37,415 nt of DNA, taken from Alphaproteobacteria bacterium (GTDB taxonomy: Bacteria > Pseudomonadota > Alphaproteobacteria > TMED109). The stretch is from contig JAGWAT010000020.1 of assembly GCA_021296265.1 (NCBI GenBank), forward strand, positions 1-37,415. Direction: 5' to 3'. Positions 20,882 to 28,408 of this stretch are shown here, piece by piece (within the stretch, counting starts at the first letter, position 1; each line of letters opens with the position of its first letter). The translations under genes and the position numbers were made by a program. The notes under the pieces are model-generated. The model was not told the origin of the DNA and searched no databases. It saw nothing but the letters and a program-made list of their open reading frames with translations.

Positions 20882-21630
20882 GGGCGGGTCTCCGTGCGCG
20901 CCGCCTGGATCTGGACGCCGCCGATCGCCTGTTCGGTGGGAATGACTTCGATCGTGGCGATGTTGACGCGCCAGGGTGCATTGATCGCGTGGACCACGCA
21001 TTCGGCGACATCTCCAGCCTCGAGCAGGGTGAAGCCGCTGGTGAATTTCCGCTTGGCCTCCTCGTCGTCGAACGCGACGTCGAAGAACTCGGTCATCACG
21101 CGACCTGGACAGATCTCGGTCACCCGCACCCCGCTGCCGGAGAGATCCATCCGGAGGTCCTGGCTCAGCAGGTGAACGGCACCCTTGCTGGCGCCGTAGA
21201 TGACAGGCGCACAGCCGTGCAGGCCCGCCACCGAGCCGATGTTGACGATGTGCCCGCGGGACCGTTCGATCATCCCGGGCACGACCGCGCGGACGGCATG
21301 GAGCAGGCCCACGACGTTAAGGCCGACGGTGGCCTCGATGTCCTCGGGGCTGGCCTTGGTGATGCTGGTGAAGCCACGCCCAATTCCCGCGTTGTTCACC
21401 AGGACGTCGATTTCGAGTTCCCCGAGCGCGTCGTAGACGGCCTGCTGGTTGCGCAGGTCGCAGACGACGTAGCTGGCGCCGATCTCGTCCGCGAGGGCCT
21501 TCAGGCGGTCCTCACGCCGGGCACACGCGATCACCTCCAGACCGTGGCGGCGGAGTGCGCGTGCCGTGGCAGCGCCGATGCCGCTTGAGGCACCCGTCAC
21601 CAGTGCAGTTCGATAGTGGGCGTCAGCCAT
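20878..21630 (-). CDS. SDR oxidoreductase, YdfG-like
   Basis: A 250-residue short-chain dehydrogenase resembling YdfG-type 3-hydroxyacid dehydrogenases. The cofactor motif is VTGASSGIGAATARAL (11-26), followed by ACARREDRL, where the arginines suggest NADP(H). NNAGIGRG, the catalytic Ser in VNIGSVAGLHG, and Tyr/Lys in YGASKGAVH follow. The C-terminal segment NIATIEVIPTEQ is typical of the YdfG branch. In the operon with an aldolase and an enolase-superfamily dehydratase it may oxidise the sugar or hydroxyacid entering the pathway, or reduce the aldehyde released. It is the first gene after a 202-base gap and probably starts its own unit. Confidence 0.85.
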   Translation of the reverse strand: MADAHYRTALVTGASSGIGAATARALRRHGLEVIACARREDRLKALADEIGASYVVCDLRNQQAVYDALGELEIDVLVNNAGIGRGFTSITKASPEDIEATVGLNVVGLLHAVRAVVPGMIERSRGHIVNIGSVAGLHGCAPVIYGASKGAVHLLSQDLRMDLSGSGVRVTEICPGRVMTEFFDVAFDDEEAKRKFTSGFTLLEAGDVAECVVHAINAPWRVNIATIEVIPTEQAIGGVQIQAARTETRP

Positions 21631-21726
21631 GGGGGTGCTTCCCGCTGCGGGTTCGCGAATCTGGAGATGGCGCCTCGACCGCCTGCAGGAGCGCCGCCTT
21701 CACCGGGGCGCCGGCGGCCGCAGGTA

Positions 21727-21745
21727 CTGTCCGCGGCGCGGACAG
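21727..21745 (-). terminator. 8-bp hairpin in the gap after the TPP-enzyme gene
   Basis: A perfect 8-bp stem (CTGTCCGC/GCGGACAG) with a 3-base loop lies in the 202-base gap between the TPP-dependent enzyme and the SDR operon, about 90 bases past the former's stop. There is no T-run. It could be a factor-assisted terminator or an upstream regulatory stem. Confidence 0.35.
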
Positions 21746-21832
21746 GCGGGCGGGCAGTCTACACGGGAGCGGTTGCCACGGGGAGGTGCGCTCCACCGGC
21801 CGTCCCGCTGCGGCGGCGATCGGCGCAGCATC

Positions 21833-23539
21833 TCAGGCGCCCGGTGGCCGGGGAGCCGGCGAGTCCGTGCGCGCCTTGGCCGCGCGTAGCTCGGCGAGGG
21901 TCGCCCGGGTGGTGATCTGGCCGGGATCCACGACCAGTTCGATGACCGCTGCGGTCCCGCTCTTCCTGGCGCGCGCCAGCGCGTCGGGAAACTGTTCGGT
22001 CCGGGTCACCCGCTCGCCGTGGGCGCCGTAGACCCGCGCCAGTCCGGCGAAATCGGGATTGCGGAGATCGGTACCGATCGTGCGGCCCGGGTACGCGAGC
22101 TCCTGGTGCATCCGGATCGTCCCGTACATGCCGTTGTTGACGATGAGTACGAGCGGGCGGGCACCATGCTGGACGGCGGTCGCGAGCTCCTGGCCCGACA
22201 TCAAGAAGCCGCCGTCGCCCACGAAGCTGATCACCTCGCGTCCTGGCGCCAGGATGCTTGCGGCGACGCCGGCGGGGACGCTGTACCCCATGGCCCCGCT
22301 GGTGGGTCCGAGCTGGGAGCGGGCATGCCGAAACCGCCAGAAGCGCTGCGACCAGCCGCTGAAATTGCCGGCATCCACCGTGATCACGGTGTCCGCGGGC
22401 ATGCTGGCCCGCAGATGCAGCATGACCTGCCCCATGTCGAGTTCGGCGGCGTACGCATCCGGCGTTGAGGCGTTGAGGTAGTCGGCGTGCGCGGCTTCCC
22501 GCCAGGCTCGCCGGTCCGGTGCAGCCGCGAATTCCTGGTCCGCAAGAGCCGCGGCGAACGCGCCGGGATCTGCCGCGACCGCCAGCTCCGGAACAAACAC
22601 GCGGCCCAGCTCGAATGGGTCGGGATGGACGTGCACCAGGGGCACGCGTTGGCGACCTGGCCGGATCGTCGTGTAGCCGCCGGTGGTCATTTCCCCGAGC
22701 CGTGCCCCCAGGACCAGCAGGTGCGTCGCGTCCCTGACCCGCTGGACGAGGCGGGGATCCACGCTCGTCGAGAGATCGCCGGCGTAGTGCGGATGCTCGT
22801 TGTCGAGCAGGTCCTGCCGGCGGAAGGACACGGCCACCGGCACGTCGGCTGCCTCCGCCAAGGCCGCCAGGGCCTGCCGTCCGGCAAGGGCCCAGTTGCC
22901 ACCCCCGGCGATAATCAGTGGCCGCTCGGCCTCCGCCAGCAGGCGGTGAGCCCGGTCAACGTCGCCTGGCGCGGGATGGGCGCGGGCAGGTGTCCAGGGT
23001 CCCGCATCCAGCGCGTCGGCGGACTCCTGGAGCATGTCCTCCGGCAGTCCGACCACCACCGGCCCGGGCCGTCCGCTCGTGGCCGTCCGGAACGCGGTGT
23101 GCAGGAGCTCGGGGAGCCGGCGGGTGTCCTCGATCTCGACGGCCCACTTGGCCATCGGGGCCTGGAACATGTCGCGGACATCAATTTCCTGGAAAGCCTC
23201 GCGGCCTCGGGTGTCGCGCGCGACCTGCCCAACCAGCAGCAGCAGCGGGGTAGAATCCTGGTGCGCCGTGTGGACACCAACGCTGGCATGGCACGCGCCG
23301 GGCCCGCGGGTCACCAGGCAGACCCCGGGTCGGCCGGTGAGCTTGCCCGCCGCTTCCGCCATGTTGGCGGCGCCGGCCTCGTGGCGGCACGTGATCAGGC
23401 GGAGGGCGTCGCGGCGATCGAAGAACGCGTCGAGGACGGGCAGGTAGCTCTCGCCGGGAACGGCGAAGACGGTGTCCACCCCGTGAATCAGGAGCTGGTC
23501 GGCGAGGATTGCGCCGCCGGTACGACTCGTCGTGGTCAA
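21833..23539 (-). CDS. TPP-dependent enzyme, acetolactate synthase-like
   Basis: A 568-residue thiamine-diphosphate enzyme of the acetolactate synthase/benzoylformate decarboxylase superfamily. The N-terminal PYR domain has VFAVPGESYLPVLDA and the cofactor-activating Glu54 in CRHEAGAANMAEA. The central domain (about 190-320) is the nucleotide-binding-like fold. The C-terminal PP domain has VGDGGFLMSG and VNNGMYG, the Mg-TPP motif. The substrate is unknown; no small regulatory subunit gene follows, arguing against a biosynthetic IlvB. The start is TTG overlapping the modC stop (TTGA), with GAGGGAG about 5 bases upstream. The coupling to modC is unusual, and a role in molybdenum physiology is not evident. 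Confidence 0.85.
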   Translation of the reverse strand: MTTTSRTGGAILADQLLIHGVDTVFAVPGESYLPVLDAFFDRRDALRLITCRHEAGAANMAEAAGKLTGRPGVCLVTRGPGACHASVGVHTAHQDSTPLLLLVGQVARDTRGREAFQEIDVRDMFQAPMAKWAVEIEDTRRLPELLHTAFRTATSGRPGPVVVGLPEDMLQESADALDAGPWTPARAHPAPGDVDRAHRLLAEAERPLIIAGGGNWALAGRQALAALAEAADVPVAVSFRRQDLLDNEHPHYAGDLSTSVDPRLVQRVRDATHLLVLGARLGEMTTGGYTTIRPGRQRVPLVHVHPDPFELGRVFVPELAVAADPGAFAAALADQEFAAAPDRRAWREAAHADYLNASTPDAYAAELDMGQVMLHLRASMPADTVITVDAGNFSGWSQRFWRFRHARSQLGPTSGAMGYSVPAGVAASILAPGREVISFVGDGGFLMSGQELATAVQHGARPLVLIVNNGMYGTIRMHQELAYPGRTIGTDLRNPDFAGLARVYGAHGERVTRTEQFPDALARARKSGTAAVIELVVDPGQITTRATLAELRAAKARTDSPAPRPPGA

Positions 23540-24639
23540 TGGTCTCCCTCCGCGTGTCGGCGGAATGCATCGCGCTCGGCGAACGCCACGGATTTCACCA
23601 GGGCATAGAGGTGCAGGCCCGCCCGGAGCGAGAGGTCGTCGGCCGAGCGGCGCGTGATCCGCGCGCGGATGATCTGGCCCGTGTCGATGCTGACATCGAC
23701 ATGGCCGTCGCCGCGCGGATGGATGCCCTGCACCCGGCCGGGCAGGACATTCATCACGCTGGAGCGTTGCGGGGGTTCGAGGGCCAGGGATACGTCACGG
23801 GCCAGGATGCGCAGCGCCAACGGCGAACCCTTGGGGCGCTCGGTACGCGGGACCAGCAGGGTGTGCTCGCCGAATCGCAATGCGCTCAGGTGATCTTCGT
23901 CGAAGTGACCGGCCACCGTGGTCTGCAGGAGTGTGCCCGCATCCCGCCGGTCATTGAGCACCGGCACGTCCGGGCGCGCCATGACGTCCTGGATGGGGCC
24001 GCAGGCGATGACCGCACCGTTCGCCATGACGGCAAGGTGATCGGCCAGGCGGATGATCTCCTCGATCGAATGGGTGATGTAGATCATTGGAATGCCCGTA
24101 TCGGCCGCGAGATGCTCCAGGTGCGGCAGGACATCGTCACGGCGCTGCTGATCGAGCGATGACAACGGCTCGTCCATGATCAGGAGTTCGGGATCGCTGA
24201 GGAGCGCCCGCCCGATCGCGACCCGCTGGGCCTCCCCGCCCGACAGGTGCCGCGTGCGGCGGTCCAGCAGGGGCTCGAGTCCCAGCAGGCCGACCACTTG
24301 GTCGAAGGCGCCGGGCCCGGCGCCACCGCGCCGGCGGGCGCCGAAGCGCAGGTTGGTCCGGACGTTCATGTGCGGGAAGAGCCGAGCCTCCTGAAAGACG
24401 TAGCCGATCCGCCGCCGTTCCGGGGCCACCGCCACGCCCCGCGCGCTGTCGAACTGGACACGTTCCCCGATGGCGATCCGGCCGCCGTCGGGGCGGATCA
24501 GGCCGGCGATCACATCGGCGACGGTCGACTTGCCGGCACCGGAGGTGCCGAAGAGGCCGGTCACGCCGTTGCCCGGCAGCTGCATGCGGACGTCGAGCGA
24601 GAAGGCTCCCTGCCGGTGGTTGAAGGCGATATCGATCAT
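23536..24639 (-). CDS. modC: Molybdate ABC transporter ATP-binding protein
   Basis: A 367-residue ATPase of the ModC type that energises molybdate (or tungstate) import through ModB. Visible motifs are Walker A GTSGAGKST (about 31-39), the Q-loop in GYVFQEARLFPH, the signature LSGGEAQRVAIGRALL, Walker B LLIMDEPLSSLD and the switch ITHS. The C-terminal about 70 residues form a TOBE (Mop-like) oxyanion-binding domain, characteristic of ModC and absent from phosphate or amino-acid ATPases. The ATG at 24639 overlaps the modB stop (ATGA); the upstream ATG at 24681 would add residues that lie inside modB. Confidence 0.92.
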   Translation of the reverse strand: MIDIAFNHRQGAFSLDVRMQLPGNGVTGLFGTSGAGKSTVADVIAGLIRPDGGRIAIGERVQFDSARGVAVAPERRRIGYVFQEARLFPHMNVRTNLRFGARRRGGAGPGAFDQVVGLLGLEPLLDRRTRHLSGGEAQRVAIGRALLSDPELLIMDEPLSSLDQQRRDDVLPHLEHLAADTGIPMIYITHSIEEIIRLADHLAVMANGAVIACGPIQDVMARPDVPVLNDRRDAGTLLQTTVAGHFDEDHLSALRFGEHTLLVPRTERPKGSPLALRILARDVSLALEPPQRSSVMNVLPGRVQGIHPRGDGHVDVSIDTGQIIRARITRRSADDLSLRAGLHLYALVKSVAFAERDAFRRHAEGDH

Positions 24640-25328
24640 GGCCCGCCGCTCGCATAGTGCCGCGTGCGGCGGGCCAGCCACTCGGAGCCCACAAGGGCGA
24701 TCATTGCCAGCGCGACCGAGATGATGACCAGCCGCGTGGCCTGGGGCTCCCCGCCCGGTACCTGGGTCGCCGCGTACAGCGCCAACGGCAGAGTCCGGGT
24801 TTCGCCGGGGATGCTGGAGACAAACGTGATGGTGGCGCCGAACTCTCCGAGCGAGCGGGCAAAGCTCAGCACCATGCCGGCGAACACGCCCGGCACGATG
24901 AGGGGGAGGGTGACGGTGCAGAACGCATTGGCCGAACTTGCGCCGAGCGTGCGTGCCGCTTGCTCGAGGCGCCGGTCCACGGCCTCGATCGACTGGCGTA
25001 TGGCCCGCAGCATGAGCGGGAACGCGACGATCGCGCTGGCGACTGCGGCCCCCTGCCAGGTGAATCCGAGAGTGATCCCGAAGACGTTCTCGAGAAACAC
25101 GCCGCCGGGGCCGCGCCGCCCAAGGAACACCAGCAGGAGGTAGCCGATCACGACCGGCGGCACGACCAGGGGGAGGTGCAGGAGGCCGTTCAGCAATGCG
25201 TGGCCGGGGAAGCGCGTCCGCGCCAGCAACCAGGCGATGGCGATCGCGGGGGGGAGGCTCCCCAGCACACTCCAGACCGCGACCCGGAGGGACAGCAGGA
25301 GGGCCTCGGTCTCAGCGGGAGTAGGCAT
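24636..25328 (-). CDS. modB: Molybdate ABC transporter permease
   Basis: A 230-residue inner-membrane permease with five to six predicted transmembrane helices (from about residue 12). The cytoplasmic coupling loop EAARTLGASSANAF-like segment is present as EQAARTLGASSANAF (about 137-151), and SFARSLGEFGATITF is the ModB-specific stretch. LPLVVPPVVIGYLLL is also typical of the family. The ATG at 25328 overlaps the modA end by 17 bases; the upstream extension lies within modA and is not membrane-like. It forms a homodimer with two ModC subunits. Confidence 0.93.
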   Translation of the reverse strand: MPTPAETEALLLSLRVAVWSVLGSLPPAIAIAWLLARTRFPGHALLNGLLHLPLVVPPVVIGYLLLVFLGRRGPGGVFLENVFGITLGFTWQGAAVASAIVAFPLMLRAIRQSIEAVDRRLEQAARTLGASSANAFCTVTLPLIVPGVFAGMVLSFARSLGEFGATITFVSSIPGETRTLPLALYAATQVPGGEPQATRLVIISVALAMIALVGSEWLARRTRHYASGGP

Positions 25329-26133
25329 CGGGCGGTGGGGCAAACCCGTGGCGGGAAAAGATGGTCCTGGCAGTGTCCGACTGCAGGAACGCGCGAAACG
25401 CGGCGGCCGCGGCCGGTGCCGGTGCATCGGCCAGCTGCGCGACCCAGTAGGCTACGGGATCGTGCAGCTCGGAGGAAAAGGTGCCGAGTACCCGGAGCCC
25501 CGGGGTCGCACGCGCGTCGGTCCAGTAGATGATCCCGAGGGGCACTTCGTGGCGTCGCACCAGGAGCGCTGCGTGCCGGACATCGCTGGCGGGAGCGGTA
25601 CGCGCCTGGAGGCGCTCCCAGATGCCGAGCGACTCGAGGGCTTGGCGCGCATAGATCCCGGCGGGGACCGCAACGGGTTCGGCGATCGCGAGCCGGCCGT
25701 CGCCGAGCATCGCTTCGAGATCGAGCTTGGCGTCAACCGTCACGGGTTCCAGCTCCGTGTCCTGCGGGGCCACCAGCACCAGCTGGTTGCGGAAGAGGTA
25801 GCTGCGGCTTCCGGCGGCCAGGAGCCCGACGTCCTCGAGGCGGTCCATCCACAGGGCGTTGGCCGACAGGAACAGATCGGCCGGCGCGCCGGATTCGACC
25901 TGGCGGGCCAGCGCGCTGGTCGCGGCCAGGGAGAAGCGCACGCGTCCGCCCCCGGCGGCGGCGTAGGCGGCAGCCACGTCTTCGAGAGCGGCGCCGGTCG
26001 AGGCTGCGGCAAACACCAGGATTTCCTCGCCGGCAACTGGCCCGGCCGCCGGCCCCCCTTGGGTAAGGGGGACCGGGACCGAAACCATTCCGAGGAGGGC
26101 GAGGCAGGCAGGCAGCCACCGGGCAATCCACAC
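25312..26133 (-). CDS. modA: Molybdate ABC transporter substrate-binding protein
   Basis: A periplasmic ModA with 273 residues if the GTG at 26133 is used. That start gives a clean signal peptide (WIARWLPACLALLGMVSVP) and puts the promoter and inverted repeat (26162-26192) upstream of the gene. The ATG at 26187 would add 18 residues encoded by the operator itself, which I think is artefactual. Core features are LVFAAASTGAALEDVAAAY (start of the mature lobe), FSLAATSALARQVESGAPADLFLSA, the oxyanion-binding serine region, and VPAGIYARQALESLGIW. The mature length is normal. Its gene order with modB and modC is standard. The ribosome binding site at the GTG is weak, which is the main doubt about the start. 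Confidence 0.88.
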   Translation of the reverse strand: MWIARWLPACLALLGMVSVPVPLTQGGPAAGPVAGEEILVFAAASTGAALEDVAAAYAAAGGGRVRFSLAATSALARQVESGAPADLFLSANALWMDRLEDVGLLAAGSRSYLFRNQLVLVAPQDTELEPVTVDAKLDLEAMLGDGRLAIAEPVAVPAGIYARQALESLGIWERLQARTAPASDVRHAALLVRRHEVPLGIIYWTDARATPGLRVLGTFSSELHDPVAYWVAQLADAPAPAAAAAFRAFLQSDTARTIFSRHGFAPPPDAYSR

Positions 26134-26161
26134 GACCCTGGGCTGCTGGCGCCGCGCGCGT

Positions 26162-26192
26162 ATTATATACCACAGGATATAACGCATTGCAA
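26162..26192 (-). promoter_or_regulatory. Promoter of modABC
   Basis: On the minus strand a TTGCAA hexamer (26192-26187) is followed after 17 bases by TATATA (26169-26164), or after 19 by a perfect TATAAT (26167-26162). This is the most AT-rich stretch for several kilobases. Transcription would begin near 26155, about 20 bases before the preferred modA GTG. Confidence 0.6.
26163..26182. promoter_or_regulatory. ModE-type operator (inverted repeat)
   Basis: TTATAT (26163-26168) and ATATAA (26177-26182) form a perfect inverted repeat separated by 8 bases, with a flanking CG after the right arm and a near-matching CG before the left. The pattern resembles known ModE boxes (CGnTATAT-type half-sites facing each other). 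It overlaps the -10 hexamer, so a bound dimer would block transcription of modABC. A ModE-type regulator gene lies just upstream. Confidence 0.6.
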
Positions 26193-26349
26193 GCTCGGTC
26201 GGGCCGCCACCGGACACCCTCGGCGACCGGAGGGCTGGACGCGCCGGACGCCCGCTACCGGGTTGGCGGCCATGGCTGCATCCGGCTGCTGGCATCAGGC
26301 GGGGGCCGTGTGGGGCGGGAGCGGTGGTGCGGCCGGCCCCCGCCGGGTC

Positions 26350-26730
26350 CTACTCCGGCTCACCGGCAACCGACGGACCCGGATCGGCGGCGATCATCGT
26401 CTGGAGGTCGGTCAGAGATCTGCCGGCGGCCCGGGCGGCATCGGCTTCCACGGCCTGGTAGGCAGCGAGCACGCGTCGCCCGAGCTCGGTGACCCGGGCG
26501 CCGCCAACGCCGCGTCCGCCGGGGCTCGCGGTTACGAGCGGCCCCGTGAAGTTCCGGTTCATCGAGTCGACCAACAGCCAGGCGCGCCGGTAGGACATGC
26601 CGAGGTTCCGGGCGGCGCCGGCGATTGAGCCCGCGTCCGCGATCGCGCCGAGCAGGGCGGCCTTGCCGGGACCGAACAGCGGGAGGTCCCCCAGCTGGAC
26701 GCGAATGCGGATCCGCGGCTCGGTGGTCAC
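26350..26730 (-). CDS. ModE-type transcriptional regulator, DNA-binding domain only
   Basis: A 126-residue winged-helix protein of the ModE N-terminal type. The DNA-binding region reads IRIRVQLGDLPLFGPGKAAL, then LLGAIADAGSIAGAARNLGMSYRRAWLLVDSMN (about 26-58), then the wing with SPGGRGVGGARVTELG. It ends after about 110 residues, so the molybdate-sensing Mop/TOBE domain of E. coli ModE (262 residues) is absent. It may bind DNA constitutively, sense through a partner, or respond indirectly. The GTG start overlaps the DUF192 stop (GTGA), which fixes it. It is the last gene of the 12-gene unit and lies directly upstream of the modABC promoter. Confidence 0.87.
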   Translation of the reverse strand: MTTEPRIRIRVQLGDLPLFGPGKAALLGAIADAGSIAGAARNLGMSYRRAWLLVDSMNRNFTGPLVTASPGGRGVGGARVTELGRRVLAAYQAVEADAARAAGRSLTDLQTMIAADPGPSVAGEPE

Positions 26731-27212
26731 CGGTCGGGGCCGGGTTCGGTGTCGAAATGGGGATGATGCACGCGGTCCCCCGGACGCAGGCCGAGGCGTT
26801 CCGCGGTCCCTGCCAGCACTTCCAGGACACCGTTCACGTAGACGTCGGGGCCAATCGGGGTGAGCGACAGCGGGATCGTGTCCTCGGCGATTGCGGCAAT
26901 GGTGCCGTCGGGGCGGATGAACAGCATGTCGAGCGGGATGTAGGTGTCCTTCATCCACATGCGGATGCGTCGCGGGGGCGTGTACAGGAAGAGCATGCCC
27001 TCGTTCTCGCCGAGCGTGAGCCGGTGCATCAGGCCCTGCCGCTGCTGCGCATCGGTCACCGCCAGTTCCACCTGGAACTGGTACCGGGCGGTCCCCGACT
27101 GGATCTCGGCCATGCCGACCTGGAAAGTCTCGATCGCTGCGGCCGTTGTCGGTCCCCACACCAGCGCCGCGACCAGCACCCATGCTGCCGCCCGACCGCC
27201 AGGGCCGGTCAT
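26727..27212 (-). CDS. DUF192 family exported protein
   Basis: A 161-residue protein with an N-terminal signal peptide (WVLVAALVWGPTTAAA) and a DUF192 domain (about 40-155). The signature is QRQGLMHRLTLGENEGMLFLY (58-78 region), then RMWMKDTYIPLDMLFI and VLEVLAGTAERLGLRPGD. The family is widespread, small, secreted or periplasmic, and of unknown function. The ATG at 27212 overlaps the cystathionine lyase stop (ATGA), and its own stop overlaps the regulator start, so it is firmly inside the transcription unit. Longer upstream frames run antisense-free into the lyase gene and are not supported. Confidence 0.85.
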   Translation of the reverse strand: MTGPGGRAAAWVLVAALVWGPTTAAAIETFQVGMAEIQSGTARYQFQVELAVTDAQQRQGLMHRLTLGENEGMLFLYTPPRRIRMWMKDTYIPLDMLFIRPDGTIAAIAEDTIPLSLTPIGPDVYVNGVLEVLAGTAERLGLRPGDRVHHPHFDTEPGPDR

Positions 27213-28408
27213 GCCGTCTCGCCTTTCAGGCGCGCGAAGCCCGCTTCGAGGTCGTCCTGGAGGTCGGCCACGTCTTCTAGGCCGACATGGATGCGGAAGG
27301 TCCGTTCGGGCGCCGGCCAGGGCGTGACCTCCCGCGCACCCTTGAGCATCGACGGCACGATGAGGCTCTCGAACCCGCCCCAGCTGTAGCCCATGCCAAA
27401 CAGCTGCAAGGCGTTCAAGAAGGCATCGTAGGCAGCGGGCGGAGCCGGCCGCAGGATCAGGCCAAAGAGCCCGGAGGCGCCTAAAAAGTCGCGCTTCCAG
27501 AGCGCGTACCCCGGGTCCTGCTCGAGGCCCGGGTGCAGGACGCGCTCCACCTCGGGCCGGGCAGCCAGCCACCGGGCCAGGGCGAGCCCTGATTCCATGT
27601 GGCGATGAAGGCGGACGTCGAGCGTCCGCAGTCCGCGGAGCCCCAGGTACAAGTCGTCCGGACCGACGGTGGCCCCCAGTTCCTGCGCGGCCCTCCGGAC
27701 GACTGCATGGGTGTCTGCGGTCGTCGTGACGACACCCAGCATGACGTCGGAATGTCCCGACACGTACTTCGTCGCCGCCTGCACCGATACGTCGACTCCG
27801 TGTTCGAACGGTCGAAAGAACAGCGGGCTTGCCCACGTGTTGTCGAGGATCACCGTGCAGCCGCGTGCGTGGGCCGCAGCAGCGATGGCGCGCACGTCCT
27901 GGACCTCGAACGTGTGCGAGCCCGGGGATTCGAGGAACACCACGCGCGTGTTGTCGCGGATCAGGTCGACGATTCCGGCGCCGATGCAGGGATCGTAGAA
28001 GGTGGTCTGCACCCCGAACCGGGCGAGCCAGCCGGATCCCATGCTGCGGGTCGGCCCGTACGCGGAATCGACCATCAACAGGTGATCACCGGCGGCCAGG
28101 AAACTTGTGAGCGCAATCGCTACGGCTGTCTTGCCGGACCCCACGGCGACGCTGCGCGCCCCGCCTTCCGCAGCGGCCATCGCCTCTTCGAACGCGAACG
28201 TCGTGGGCGTTCCGAAGCGGCCGTAGACGACGTCGTCGAGTCGCCTCGGGCCGCGGGTGCGGAGGTCCTCCGTATCCCGGAAGAGAACAGTCGAGGCATG
28301 GTAGACGGGCGGGTTGACGACCCCCCGATGGTCGTGGGGGCTTCGGCCGGCCCGGCCCAGAATGGTGGCTGGTCGCCGCCCGCGCTCGTCAGGACGCGAC
28401 CGGGACAT
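27209..28408 (-). CDS. metC: Cystathionine beta-lyase, PLP-dependent
   Basis: A 399-residue Cys/Met-metabolism PLP enzyme (fold type I). The PLP-binding lysine is Lys214 in ATKYVSGHSDVM, with Asp189 in VILDNTWASP contacting the pyridine nitrogen. YGRFGTPTTFAFE and VGSGKTAVAIAL are family-typical; the latter binds the phosphate. The sequence WGGFESLIVP near the C-terminus points to cystathionine beta-lyase rather than gamma-synthase, though this group is hard to split. It cleaves cystathionine to homocysteine, pyruvate and ammonia. The ATG at 28408 is preceded by GGAGG at ideal spacing; it lies 20 bases inside the upstream sulfurtransferase gene. Confidence 0.88.
   Translation of the reverse strand: MSRSRPDERGRRPATILGRAGRSPHDHRGVVNPPVYHASTVLFRDTEDLRTRGPRRLDDVVYGRFGTPTTFAFEEAMAAAEGGARSVAVGSGKTAVAIALTSFLAAGDHLLMVDSAYGPTRSMGSGWLARFGVQTTFYDPCIGAGIVDLIRDNTRVVFLESPGSHTFEVQDVRAIAAAAHARGCTVILDNTWASPLFFRPFEHGVDVSVQAATKYVSGHSDVMLGVVTTTADTHAVVRRAAQELGATVGPDDLYLGLRGLRTLDVRLHRHMESGLALARWLAARPEVERVLHPGLEQDPGYALWKRDFLGASGLFGLILRPAPPAAYDAFLNALQLFGMGYSWGGFESLIVPSMLKGAREVTPWPAPERTFRIHVGLEDVADLQDDLEAGFARLKGETA

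Noticed and set aside
26187-26295. Extended N-terminus of modA
   Set aside because: The extra residues are encoded by the promoter and operator and precede a normal signal peptide.
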